Source: Thiothrix winogradskyi (GTDB lineage: Bacteria > Pseudomonadota > Gammaproteobacteria > Thiotrichales > Thiotrichaceae). Taken from it: 64,000 nucleotides of DNA. The stretch covers positions 1,736,001-1,800,000 of the forward strand of contig NZ_CP091244.1 of the NCBI RefSeq assembly GCF_021650935.1, given 5' to 3'. Positions within the stretch are counted from its first letter, which is position 1. Every line of letters starts with the position of its first letter. Made by a program: the position numbers and the translations under genes. Below, piece after piece: positions 42,437-51,759 of this stretch. The notes under the pieces are model-generated. The model saw only the letters and a list, made by a program, of their open reading frames with translations. It made no database searches and was not told the origin of the DNA.

Positions 42437-43794
42437 CTTGGCTGAATTTGACTGAAATTGCGCAAATGGCAGGTGGTACGCTTCACGTCCCGGATGTTGA
42501 GCGTAGCCGAACGATTGCCATTGAGCGTGTCGAGCGCGATTCCCGCCAGGTACAAGCCGGGGATTTATTTCTCGCCTTGCGTGGTGAGCGTTTTGATGCC
42601 CACGACTTTGTGCCGCAAGTTGCGGGTAAAGCCAGTGCTGCGCTGGTGTCGCACGTTGTTGATGCCCCGATTCCGCAAGTAGTGGTTGATGATGTGCGCT
42701 TGGCATTGGGGCGTTTGGCGGCTGCTTGGCGGCAAGGTTTTCAGCAGCCGTTGGTCGGTTTGACCGGCAGCAATGGCAAGACCACCGTCAAAGAAATGCT
42801 GACAGCTATTTTGTCGTTACAGGGTGATACTTTAGCCACGCTCGGCAATCTTAATAACGATATTGGAATGCCACTGACGTTATTACGCTTGCGCCCACAA
42901 CACGCTTTTGCGGTGATTGAAATGGGTATGAGTCATTTCGGGGAGATTGATTATTTGACCCGTATTGCCTGCCCAGATGTTGCCATTATCAATAATGCAG
43001 GTGCGGCTCATTTGGAGGGGGTTGGTGATTTGGCAGGAGTCGCACGTGCCAAAGGTGAGATTTTCAATGGCTTGTCAGCAAGTGGTATTGCCGTTCTCAA
43101 TGCTGATGATACGTATCTGGATTATTGGCGCGGTCTGAACGCCAGCAGGAAGATAATGACTTTTGGTCTGGATAACGCAGCGGATGTCCAAGGCAGTGTC
43201 GTTGATAATCAGTTATGTATTACTGCCAATGGGCAATCCGTTATGGTCAGCTTGCCATTATTGGGGCAGCACAATCAGATGAATGCGTTGGCGGCTGCGG
43301 CTGCGGCACTGGCTGTGGGAGTTGCATTGGATACCGTAAAGCGTGGTTTGGAATCTTTGCAAGCGGTTAAAGGGCGTTTGTACCCGAAACTAGGGACACA
43401 TGGCGGTTTGGTGATTGATGATACTTACAATGCCAATCCGAGTTCTACAGCGGCAGCGGTAGCAGTATTGGCAGGAATGCAGGGCAGGAAGGTGTTGGTA
43501 TTGGGTGACATGGGCGAGTTGGGTGCAAATGGGGCAATGTTACACGCGGGCATTGGGCAACAGGCGGCACAAGCCGGAATTGATGCTTTGTATACCTTAG
43601 GCGCATTGAGTGCCAATGCCAGTGCTGCATTTGGTCATGCGGCGAGTGCTTTTAGTGAGTTGGATGCGTTGCTGGGTGCATTGCAGGTGGAATTGCAGCC
43701 GGGTACGACCCTGTTGGTGAAAGGTTCGCGTTCTGCGCGGATGGAACGGGTAGTGGATGCATTGACAGTCGCGGCTGTCCGGGAGGCTGCGTAA
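42433..43794 (+). CDS. murF: UDP-MurNAc-tripeptide D-Ala-D-Ala ligase
   Basis: Adds D-Ala-D-Ala to the UDP-MurNAc tripeptide in the cytoplasm. ATP loop GSNGKTTVKEM, family blocks AVIEMGMSHFGEI and INNAGAAHLEGVG, C-terminal DDTYNANPSS. Product 453 aa. ATG 42433 overlaps murE as ATGA; an in-frame ATG/GTG 3 codons earlier is less likely. Confidence 0.97.
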   Translation: MTWLNLTEIAQMAGGTLHVPDVERSRTIAIERVERDSRQVQAGDLFLALRGERFDAHDFVPQVAGKASAALVSHVVDAPIPQVVVDDVRLALGRLAAAWRQGFQQPLVGLTGSNGKTTVKEMLTAILSLQGDTLATLGNLNNDIGMPLTLLRLRPQHAFAVIEMGMSHFGEIDYLTRIACPDVAIINNAGAAHLEGVGDLAGVARAKGEIFNGLSASGIAVLNADDTYLDYWRGLNASRKIMTFGLDNAADVQGSVVDNQLCITANGQSVMVSLPLLGQHNQMNALAAAAAALAVGVALDTVKRGLESLQAVKGRLYPKLGTHGGLVIDDTYNANPSSTAAAVAVLAGMQGRKVLVLGDMGELGANGAMLHAGIGQQAAQAGIDALYTLGALSANASAAFGHAASAFSELDALLGALQVELQPGTTLLVKGSRSARMERVVDALTVAAVREAA

Positions 43795-44876
43795 TGTTGG
43801 TGTGGTTGTTTGATTTCCTGAGTGATTTTTACAGCGGTTTTGGGGTATTCCACTATTTGACCTTGCGTTCGATTTTGGGTTTATTGACAGCGCTGTTTAT
43901 CGCCTTGTGGACTGGTCCCAGCATGATCCGCGCCCTGACCCGTTTGAAAATTGGGCAATATATTCGTGAGGATGGTCCGCAACATCAAATGAAAGCGGGT
44001 ACGCCGACGATGGGTGGCGTGATGATTATTTTGGCAATTGCTGTGGCGACCTTGCTGTGGGCAGATTTGTCGAATCGTTACGTATGGGTGGTGTTGTTTG
44101 TCACCTTGGGTTTCGGCTTGGTGGGCGGTTTAGACGATTACATTAAGCTCAAAAAGCGCCGCAATATGGGGTTAACTGCTCGCCAGAAATACGTTGGCTT
44201 GAGCCTGATTGGTTTTGCTGGTGCGTTTTACTTGTTTTTTAGTGCGACAAGTCCGGTTGAAACCACGTTTTTCCTGCCGGTATTTAAAGATGCGTATTGG
44301 CAGATGGGGTGGTTGTTTATACCTTGGGCTTATTTGGTGGTGGTGGGTTCGAGTAATGCGGTAAACCTGACCGATGGTTTGGATGGCTTGGCGATTATGC
44401 CGACCATTATGGTGGCTGGCGGTTTGGCTATTTTTGCTTATGTGAGCGGACATGCCACAATTTCGCAGTATTTGGGTGTGCCACGAATTCCTGGTGCGGG
44501 CGAATTAGTGGTATTTTGTGCGGCAATATTCGGTGCTGGTTTGGGGTTTTTATGGTTTAATACCTACCCCGCGCAAGTGTTCATGGGCGACGTGGGCGCA
44601 TTGGCACTGGGTGCGGCGCTGGGTATCGTCGCGGTGGTGGTGCGTCAGGAAATCGTGCTGGCAATTATGGGCGGGATTTTTGTGTTAGAAACGCTCTCGG
44701 TCATTATGCAAGTAGGCTATTTTAAAGCTACCGGAGGCAAGCGGATTTTCCGTATGGCTCCTTTGCATCACCACTATGAGAAGAAAGGCTGGCCCGAACC
44801 ACGGGTTATTGTCCGTTTTTGGATTGTCACCGTGATTCTGGTGATGATTGGTTTGGCAACCTTGAAGATTCGTTAA
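43794..44876 (+). CDS. mraY: Phospho-MurNAc-pentapeptide transferase MraY
   Basis: Transfers phospho-MurNAc-pentapeptide to undecaprenyl phosphate, making lipid I in the inner membrane. About ten membrane helices. Conserved cytoplasmic motifs: GTPTMGGVMII, GGLDDYIK (Asp-Asp), NLTDGLDGLA, and the HHHYEKKGW motif near the C-terminus. Length 360 aa as in E. coli. Start overlaps murF's stop by one base (TAATG). Confidence 0.98.
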   Translation: MLVWLFDFLSDFYSGFGVFHYLTLRSILGLLTALFIALWTGPSMIRALTRLKIGQYIREDGPQHQMKAGTPTMGGVMIILAIAVATLLWADLSNRYVWVVLFVTLGFGLVGGLDDYIKLKKRRNMGLTARQKYVGLSLIGFAGAFYLFFSATSPVETTFFLPVFKDAYWQMGWLFIPWAYLVVVGSSNAVNLTDGLDGLAIMPTIMVAGGLAIFAYVSGHATISQYLGVPRIPGAGELVVFCAAIFGAGLGFLWFNTYPAQVFMGDVGALALGAALGIVAVVVRQEIVLAIMGGIFVLETLSVIMQVGYFKATGGKRIFRMAPLHHHYEKKGWPEPRVIVRFWIVTVILVMIGLATLKIR

Positions 44877-44880
44877 GGCA

Positions 44881-46245
44881 ATGAGTGACGCTGGTATGAC
44901 AATGCAAATGCACAATTGGGATACGCTGGTGGTTGGCTTAGGTCAGACCGGGTTATCGGTTGCGCGGCATTTACAGGCACGTGGCGTGGCTTTTGCGGTG
45001 GTGGATAGCCGTGCGAATCCGCCGGGTAAGGCTGAGTTGCTGGCAGAATTTCCGCAAACGCCTTACCACTTCGGGGCATTTGCTGAGGCAGCCGCGTGGT
45101 TTGCCAGTGCGGCTACCTTGGTGGTTAGCCCCGGCATTGCGATTGCGACCCCGGAAATCCATGCAGCGGGCGAACGTGGGGCGGCAATCATTGGCGACAT
45201 TGAGTTGTTTGTGCGCGAAGCATCAGCACCCGTGATCGCAATTACGGGTTCTAACGGTAAAAGCAGTGTCACCACGCTGGTGGATTTAATGGCGCAAAAA
45301 GCCGGGATGAAGTCCTACGCAGGCGGCAATCTGGGCTATGCCGCGCTGGATTTGCTGGCACAGCCGATGCCGGATGTGTATGTGATGGAACTTTCCAGCT
45401 TTCAGTTGGAAACCACCCAATCACTACGCGCCGTTGCAGCAGTGGTCTTAAATGTCAGCGAAGACCACATGGATAGATACCCCAGCTTTGCTGATTATGC
45501 TGCCGCCAAGCAAGTTTCGTACCAGAATTCAGGATGTGCGGTAGTAAATCGTGACGATCCGGTAGTGATGGCGATGCTAAGCCAAGTGGAATGCGGGTGT
45601 AGCGTCAGTTTTGGCTTGGATATTCCGACGGACGGTCAATACGGTCTGCGCGAACACGCCGGTAAGCGTTGGTTAGCTAAAGGTGAAACCTTGTTGCTGG
45701 CTGTGGATGAAATGCGGTTGCCGGGTGAGCATAACTACGCGAATGCGCTGGCAGCGCTGGCGTTAGGCGAGGCAGCCGGTATTCCGTTGGACGGCATGTT
45801 GGCGGCTTTGCGTGAATTCAGCGGTTTGGCACATCGCACCCAATGGGTACGCGAACGCGCTGGGGTGAATTGGTATAACGATTCCAAAGGCACGAATGTT
45901 GGCGCGACGCTGGCGGCTTTGGCTGGTTTGCCCGGTAAAACGGTGCTGATTGCGGGTGGGCAGGGCAAAGGTGCAGATTTTTCGCCCTTACGCGCGGTGG
46001 CAATGGCAAAAGCACGAGCATTGGTATTGATTGGCGAAGACCGTAATAAAATTGCCGATGTGGTGGAGGGTTACGCCCCGTATGTGTTTGCCCACGATAT
46101 GGCAGATGCGGTTGCTATTGCGGCAGAGCTGGCGCAGTCGGGGGATAATGTGCTGCTGTCACCCGCCTGTGCGAGTTTTGATATGTTTAAAAGCTATGTG
46201 CATCGTGGTGACGTGTTCAGTGCGGAAGTCAGGAGCTTGCCATGA
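44881..46245 (+). CDS. murD: UDP-MurNAc-L-Ala D-glutamate ligase
   Basis: Adds D-glutamate to UDP-MurNAc-L-Ala. N-terminal UDP-binding GLGQTGLSVARHL, ATP loop GSNGKSSVTTL, block VMELSSFQLETT, and C-terminal NDSKGTNVGAT with SPACASFDMFK. Length 454 aa. ATG 44881 has AAGG 4 bases upstream and starts 4 bp after mraY. It uses the D-Glu supplied by MurI, whose gene is at 4.9 kb. Confidence 0.97.
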   Translation: MSDAGMTMQMHNWDTLVVGLGQTGLSVARHLQARGVAFAVVDSRANPPGKAELLAEFPQTPYHFGAFAEAAAWFASAATLVVSPGIAIATPEIHAAGERGAAIIGDIELFVREASAPVIAITGSNGKSSVTTLVDLMAQKAGMKSYAGGNLGYAALDLLAQPMPDVYVMELSSFQLETTQSLRAVAAVVLNVSEDHMDRYPSFADYAAAKQVSYQNSGCAVVNRDDPVVMAMLSQVECGCSVSFGLDIPTDGQYGLREHAGKRWLAKGETLLLAVDEMRLPGEHNYANALAALALGEAAGIPLDGMLAALREFSGLAHRTQWVRERAGVNWYNDSKGTNVGATLAALAGLPGKTVLIAGGQGKGADFSPLRAVAMAKARALVLIGEDRNKIADVVEGYAPYVFAHDMADAVAIAAELAQSGDNVLLSPACASFDMFKSYVHRGDVFSAEVRSLP

Positions 46246-47471
46246 TTAAACTGCCTACCTTGACGCTGGATACCCCGACCGACAATTTTTGGTCACGTTA
46301 TGTGGATCGTGATTTGCTGATTGCGTTGCTGGCAATCATTGGTATCGGAATTGTGATGTTGGCATCGGCATCCTTATGGGTGGCAGAAAAGCAGTACAAC
46401 GACCCGTATTTTTACCTGCAACGTCAAACATTCTTTTTGGCGATAGGCTTGGTATTGGCGGTGGGGATGTACCAGATTCGGGTGGATTTCTGGCAGCAAT
46501 TAGGGGTGCGTTTATTACCGATTGTATTGGTGTTGTTGGTGTTGGTGCTGATCCCCGGTATTGGCAAGGAAGTGAATGGCAGTCGGCGTTGGTTAAATCT
46601 GGGTTTTATGTCGGTGCAGGTATCAGAGTTGGCAAAACTGATTATGTTGCTGTACTTGTCAGGTTATTTGATTCGTCATGGAAAAAGCTTGGCGACGTCG
46701 CCGTCTTATCAGCCCTTGTTAATTCCCTTGGTGGTGTTGGGTGTAACGGGTGGTTTGCTGTTATTAGAACCCGACTTTGGTTCGACTGTGGTGATTTTTG
46801 TGACGGGTTTGGCGCTGCTATTTTTGGGCGGTGTGCCGTTGAAACGTCTTGGGATTCTGCTTGGCGGCGCGATTTTGGTAATGATTCCGGTGTCCATGAT
46901 GGGCTATCGAGGGGCGCGTTGGGATGCCTTGATGAACCCCTGGGCGCACGAAGCCGACAAGGGGTATCAGACGGTTCATGCCTTGATGGCAATTGGTGAC
47001 GGCGGTTGGTTTGGCAATGGCTTGGGTGGCGGTATCCAGAAATTGTTTTACCTGCCAGAAGCGCACAACGATTTTATTTTCTCGATATTGGCGGAAGAGT
47101 TCGGCTTTATCGGCATGTTGGTAGTATTGATTTTGTACGGTTGGTTGGTGTTACGCGCGTTTGTGATTGGTTTTCAGGCAGATAAGGCGGGTAAGCATTT
47201 TGGCGCGTATGTGGCTTATGGGATCGGGTTCTGGATGGGGTTTCAGGTCATTCTGCATGTTGGGGTGAACTTGGCGGTATTGCCCCCGAAAGGTTTGACC
47301 TTGCCGTTGATGAGTTATGGCGGGAGCAGTTTGTTGATTACGTTGATGTCAATGGCGTTATTGATGCGGGTGCATCGTGAAACCCAGTTGGTGCAGTTTG
47401 GTTTGCCAGAAGTACGTGCGCCCAAACCACCCAAAGCGCGAGCGATTCGGAGGACTACCCGTGGCGAGTAA
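46242..47471 (+). CDS. ftsW: Septal peptidoglycan polymerase FtsW (SEDS)
   Basis: SEDS-family glycosyltransferase that works with FtsI at the septum. About ten membrane helices; family blocks GIGKEVNGSRRWL, LLEPDFGSTVV, the big periplasmic loop with NGLGGGIQKLFYLPEAHNDF, and GLTLPLMSYGGSS. Length 409 aa. ATGA overlap with murD; overlaps murG by 11 bp. Confidence 0.97.
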   Translation: MIKLPTLTLDTPTDNFWSRYVDRDLLIALLAIIGIGIVMLASASLWVAEKQYNDPYFYLQRQTFFLAIGLVLAVGMYQIRVDFWQQLGVRLLPIVLVLLVLVLIPGIGKEVNGSRRWLNLGFMSVQVSELAKLIMLLYLSGYLIRHGKSLATSPSYQPLLIPLVVLGVTGGLLLLEPDFGSTVVIFVTGLALLFLGGVPLKRLGILLGGAILVMIPVSMMGYRGARWDALMNPWAHEADKGYQTVHALMAIGDGGWFGNGLGGGIQKLFYLPEAHNDFIFSILAEEFGFIGMLVVLILYGWLVLRAFVIGFQADKAGKHFGAYVAYGIGFWMGFQVILHVGVNLAVLPPKGLTLPLMSYGGSSLLITLMSMALLMRVHRETQLVQFGLPEVRAPKPPKARAIRRTTRGE

Positions 47472-48585
47472 ACAGCAGCGTCCGATTATGATTACCGCAG
47501 GCGGCACGGGTGGGCATGTTTACCCCGGTCTGGCGGTGGCGCGTGCCTTGATCGCACAGGGAATTCCCGTGGTGTGGATGGGGACGCGCAAAGGTTTGGA
47601 AGCGCGGGTGATTCCCGAAGCCGGTATTGAAATGGCGTGGTTGGATGTCAGTGCCTTGCGTGGCAAAGGCTTGCGGGCATTGTTGTTAGCGCCAGTGAAT
47701 TTGGTACGGGCGTTGTGGCAAGCGCTGCAAATCGTGCGTAAACATCAGCCTGCTGCGGTATTGGGCATGGGCGGCTTTGTGGCAGGGCCCGGTGGCTTAA
47801 TGGCGGCATTGCTGGGCAAGCCGGTAGTGATTCATGAGCAAAATGCCGTCGCAGGTTTAACCAATAAACTGTTATCGCGTGTCAGTCGGCGGGTGTTGGA
47901 AGGTTTCCCTAGCACATTTGCTGCCAGCCAAAAGGTAATGGCAACCGGCAATCCAGTACGTTTGGATATTGCCAGTTTGCCCGCCCCGCTGGAGCGCTTG
48001 GTTGATCGTGACGATGAGCCGGTACACGTATTAGTGGTCGGTGGCAGTCTGGGAGCGCAAGCTTTAAACCAGATGGTTCCGCAAGCCTTGGCGCAATTGG
48101 ATGCGGCAATTCGCCCAGTGGTGCGCCATCAAGCTGGGGTGAAAAACATTGACGATGCTCGCAGCCAATACGCCGCCACGGGTGTTGAAGCGGAGGTGAT
48201 GCCGTTCATTGAGGACATGGCGGAAGCGTATGCATGGGCGGATTTGGTGATTTGCCGTGCCGGTGCGCTCACGATTGCCGAATTGGCAGCAGCGGGTGTA
48301 GCGGCATTATTAGTCCCTTATCCGCACGCGGTGGATGATCACCAGACCGCGAACGGCAATTACTTGGCGGAAAACGGCGCAGCGTTATTAATTCAGCAGC
48401 GCGATTTAACCCCAGAAAAACTCGCGGGCGTATTAACAGATTTGTGTACGGATCGCGCTCGTTTACGGCAAATGAGCATTGCGTCACGCACGTTGGCGAA
48501 GCCTCATGCAACGGCACAAGTGGCGGCGATTTGTGCGGCTTACGCCGGTTATGATTTCGATAATTCAGCAGGAAAACAACAATGA
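47461..48585 (+). CDS. murG: Lipid II synthase MurG
   Basis: Adds GlcNAc to lipid I, making lipid II on the cytoplasmic face. N-terminal TAGGTGGHVYPGLAVA loop, second loop GMGGFVAGPGG, HEQNAVAG, and C-domain VVGGSLGAQALN plus RAGALTIAELAAAG. Product 374 aa. GTG 47461 is chosen because GGAGG sits 7 bases upstream, even though it lies inside ftsW. Confidence 0.97.
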   Translation: MASKQQRPIMITAGGTGGHVYPGLAVARALIAQGIPVVWMGTRKGLEARVIPEAGIEMAWLDVSALRGKGLRALLLAPVNLVRALWQALQIVRKHQPAAVLGMGGFVAGPGGLMAALLGKPVVIHEQNAVAGLTNKLLSRVSRRVLEGFPSTFAASQKVMATGNPVRLDIASLPAPLERLVDRDDEPVHVLVVGGSLGAQALNQMVPQALAQLDAAIRPVVRHQAGVKNIDDARSQYAATGVEAEVMPFIEDMAEAYAWADLVICRAGALTIAELAAAGVAALLVPYPHAVDDHQTANGNYLAENGAALLIQQRDLTPEKLAGVLTDLCTDRARLRQMSIASRTLAKPHATAQVAAICAAYAGYDFDNSAGKQQ

Positions 48586-50018
48586 AAATAGGCAAGGACG
48601 ATCTGGCTCGCAAACGCATTAATCGGCTGCATTTCATCGGTATCGGTGGTGCAGGGATGGGCGGCATTGCTGAGGTGGTCGCCAATTTGGGCTATCAGGT
48701 ATCCGGTTCGGATGTGGCAGAGGGCGCGATGACCCGCCGTCTGCAATCGCTGGGGATTACAGTTTACAAAGGTCATGCCGCGGAAAACGTTGCGGGCGCG
48801 GACGTGATCGTGGTGTCGACCGCGATTGATACGGCTAACCCGGAAATCGTGGCGGCGCGTGAAAAGCGTTTGCCGATTGTGCGCCGTGCGGAAATGTTGG
48901 CGGAGCTAATGCGTTTCCGGCAGGGCATTGCGGTGGCAGGTACGCACGGTAAAACCACGACGACCAGTTTGACCACGAGTTTGCTGGTGGAAGGCGGGAT
49001 GGATCCGACTTACGTGATCGGTGGCAAACTGAACAGTTCCGCGAGTAATTCCAAACTCGGTACGGGTGAATATCTGGTGGCAGAGGCGGATGAAAGCGAT
49101 GCGTCATTCCTGCACCTGCAACCGATGATTGCAGTCGTGACGAATATCGACGAAGACCACATGTCGACCTATGGCAATGATTTCAATAAGTTGAAGCAAA
49201 CATTTATCGAGTTTTTGCATCACTTGCCATTCTACGGGTTGGCGGTGTTGTGCGTGGATGATGAATACGTGCGCGAAATCATGCCGGAAGTCGGGCGACC
49301 TATCGTCACTTATGGCATTGATCAGGAAGCGGATGTGCGGGCGACGAATCTACGCTTTGAGGGCACACAAAGCCATTTCACGGTGCATTGCGTCAAGGGT
49401 GAGCGCACCTTAGACATCGTGCTGAATTTGCCGGGTCGTCACAACGTTTTGAATGCACTGGCGGCGATTGCGATTGCAGCAGAATTGGATGTGTCGGATC
49501 ACGCCATTCGAGATGGTTTGCGCAAATTTGACGGCGTAGGGCGGCGTTTCCAGCAATACGGTGACATTACCTTCGCACCCGGCAAGCAAGCAACTTTGGT
49601 CGATGATTACGGGCATCACCCACGTGAAATGAAAGCGACGCTCGAAGCGGTGCGCAATGCGTGGCCGACGCGGCGTTTGGTGCAGGTGTTTCAGCCGCAC
49701 CGTTACACCCGTACCCGCGATTTGTTTGAAGATTTCGCGCAAGTATTGTCGGAAACCGATGTGCTGGTGTTGATGGATGTGTACCCCGCCAGCGAACAGC
49801 CAATTCCGGGTGCTGATGGGCGGGCGTTGGCACGGGCGATTCGTATCCGTGGCAAGGTTGACCCGATTTTTGTGACCGACGTGGAAGACGTACCGGGTGT
49901 GTTAAAGCATGTGTTGCAAGACGGTGATGTGATTCTGACCCAAGGCGCGGGTAGCGTGGGTGCATTAGCCGCGAGTTTGCCCGAAAAACTGATGCTGAAG
50001 CCGGAGGGTGGTGCATGA
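48582..50018 (+). CDS. murC: UDP-MurNAc L-alanine ligase
   Basis: First amino-acid addition to UDP-MurNAc. HFIGIGGAGMGGIAEV loop, ATP loop GTHGKTTTTS, block VAEADESDASFLHL, NIDEDHMSTYG, and C-terminal DDYGHHPREMKAT. Length 478 aa. ATGA overlap with murG. murB, often next to murC, is not found in this cluster. Confidence 0.98.
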   Translation: MKIGKDDLARKRINRLHFIGIGGAGMGGIAEVVANLGYQVSGSDVAEGAMTRRLQSLGITVYKGHAAENVAGADVIVVSTAIDTANPEIVAAREKRLPIVRRAEMLAELMRFRQGIAVAGTHGKTTTTSLTTSLLVEGGMDPTYVIGGKLNSSASNSKLGTGEYLVAEADESDASFLHLQPMIAVVTNIDEDHMSTYGNDFNKLKQTFIEFLHHLPFYGLAVLCVDDEYVREIMPEVGRPIVTYGIDQEADVRATNLRFEGTQSHFTVHCVKGERTLDIVLNLPGRHNVLNALAAIAIAAELDVSDHAIRDGLRKFDGVGRRFQQYGDITFAPGKQATLVDDYGHHPREMKATLEAVRNAWPTRRLVQVFQPHRYTRTRDLFEDFAQVLSETDVLVLMDVYPASEQPIPGADGRALARAIRIRGKVDPIFVTDVEDVPGVLKHVLQDGDVILTQGAGSVGALAASLPEKLMLKPEGGA

Positions 50019-50935
50019 GCCAGAATCTGACGGCTAAATTCGGCAAAGTCGCGGTGTTATACGGTGGTTGGGCAGCCGAGCGCCCAGTTTCGCTGAAAAG
50101 TGGCGCGGCAGTGCTGGCAGGCTTGCAAGCCAGTGGCGTGGATGCGCATGGCATTGATGTTGATCGTAACATTATTAAGACACTTCAAGACGGTGGCTTT
50201 GATCGGGTATTTAATATCCTGCACGGTGCTGGCGGCGAAGATGGCGTGTTGCAAGGTGCGCTGGAAATTCTCGGTTTGCCCTATACCGGCTGTGGGGTGA
50301 TGGCTTCCGCGATTAGCATGGATAAGCTCATGACCAAACGGGTCTGGGCGGGCGCGGGCTTGCCGACGCCAGCGTATCGGGTGCTGACAGCGGCTACCGA
50401 TTTTGATGCGGTGATTGCCGAGTTGGGTTTGCCGTTGATGGTGAAACCGGCGACGGAAGGTTCCAGCATTGGCATGAGTAAGGTGAAAGCGGCGGCGGAT
50501 TTGGCGGGTGCTTACCACAAAGCCGCCGAATGCAGCGCGGTGGTGATTGCTGAGCAGTGGATCACTGGCGCGGAATATACCGCTGGAATCGTTGCTGGCG
50601 AATCATTGCCCCTGATTCGCTTGGAAGTGCCGGGTGAGTTTTACGATTACGAAGCGAAATATATCTCGAATGATACCCGCTATTTCTGCCCCTGTGGTTT
50701 GGATGCGGCGGAAGAGCAGGCCATGCAAGTGCTGGCACAGCAAGCGTTTGCTGCGGTTGGCGGGCGCGGCTGGGGGCGGGTTGATCTGATACGCGATGCC
50801 CAAGGCAAAGCGTGGCTGATCGAAGTCAATACAAACCCCGGTATGACGGATCACAGTTTGGTGCCGATGGGCGCTCGTGCGATTGGAATGGATTTTAACG
50901 CGCTGGTGGTGCGCATTTTGGAGACGACATTGTAA
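50015..50935 (+). CDS. ddlB: D-alanine--D-alanine ligase
   Basis: ATP-grasp enzyme joining two D-Ala for MurF. N-terminal VLYGGWAAERPVSLKSG, NILHGAGGEDGVLQG, grasp block MVKPATEGSSIGMSKV, C-terminal GWGRVDLIRD and EVNTNPGMTDHSLVP. Length 306 aa, the short Ddl form. ATGA overlap with murC and TAATG with ftsQ. Confidence 0.97.
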   Translation: MSQNLTAKFGKVAVLYGGWAAERPVSLKSGAAVLAGLQASGVDAHGIDVDRNIIKTLQDGGFDRVFNILHGAGGEDGVLQGALEILGLPYTGCGVMASAISMDKLMTKRVWAGAGLPTPAYRVLTAATDFDAVIAELGLPLMVKPATEGSSIGMSKVKAAADLAGAYHKAAECSAVVIAEQWITGAEYTAGIVAGESLPLIRLEVPGEFYDYEAKYISNDTRYFCPCGLDAAEEQAMQVLAQQAFAAVGGRGWGRVDLIRDAQGKAWLIEVNTNPGMTDHSLVPMGARAIGMDFNALVVRILETTL

Positions 50936-51759
50936 TGGCAACAACACGCCGCAACACAGTTAAACGTACCCGCTCAGGCTTTAGTTTGCCTGAGGTGTCG
51001 CCGGTTTTACTGAAGCTGATTGCGGTGTTGGTGTTGGGTGTTATGTTGCTGGCAGGCGGCTTAGGGGTAAGGGCAATGCTCAATAACCCAGAAAACCTAT
51101 CCATTAGTCGGATTGATCTACAAGATGGGCTTAAGTTCATCAAAGATACTGAGTTACAAGCAATTACGGATAAATATCAGCAAACCAATTTATACCTGCT
51201 GGATGCCAATGCGTTGGAAACGGAACTCAAAGCCTTACCGTGGGTACGTGGCGTTAGCTTACGTAAAGCGTGGCCCGACCGTTTGATTGTGGGCATTGAA
51301 GAGCAGCATCCCGTGGCGTTTTGGGGGCGGGAACGCCTGATGAATAAATACGGTGAATTATTCAGTGCTGATCTATCTTCTATACGTGGATTATTGCCAA
51401 CTTTATACAGCCCGGAAGATAAAGGGCGCGAAATTGCGGAGCGTTATCTGCAAGTCAAGGAATGGCTAAGCGGTTTACCATTGGAAATCTCGGAACTGAC
51501 TGAAGATGTTAGTGGTTCATGGCGTTTGAAAATTAAAGATGGCCCGGAAATCATGATCGGTAGCGAAGATCAGGAACGTCGGATACAACGCTTTCGCGTT
51601 GGTTTTCAGCAGGAATTAGCAAAAAAACTAGCCAATATACGGCGAGTGGACTTGCGTTATACCAATGGTTTTGCAGTGGAATGGAAGAAATCCCCAGTTG
51701 GCTCGCGGGATTCAACGAACGGAGTCGCAGGAGTGAGTGATGTCAAAGAAAGAACATAA
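50935..51759 (+). CDS. ftsQ: Cell division protein FtsQ
   Basis: Bitopic divisome protein: a basic cytoplasmic end, a membrane helix (about 22-45), a POTRA domain (LSISRIDLQDGLKFI on, about 55-125), and the beta domain (WVRGVSLRKAWPDRLIVGI, about 100 onward). Length 274 aa. Starts one base inside ddlB's stop. Links FtsL-FtsB to FtsA-FtsZ. Confidence 0.95.
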   Translation: MATTRRNTVKRTRSGFSLPEVSPVLLKLIAVLVLGVMLLAGGLGVRAMLNNPENLSISRIDLQDGLKFIKDTELQAITDKYQQTNLYLLDANALETELKALPWVRGVSLRKAWPDRLIVGIEEQHPVAFWGRERLMNKYGELFSADLSSIRGLLPTLYSPEDKGREIAERYLQVKEWLSGLPLEISELTEDVSGSWRLKIKDGPEIMIGSEDQERRIQRFRVGFQQELAKKLANIRRVDLRYTNGFAVEWKKSPVGSRDSTNGVAGVSDVKERT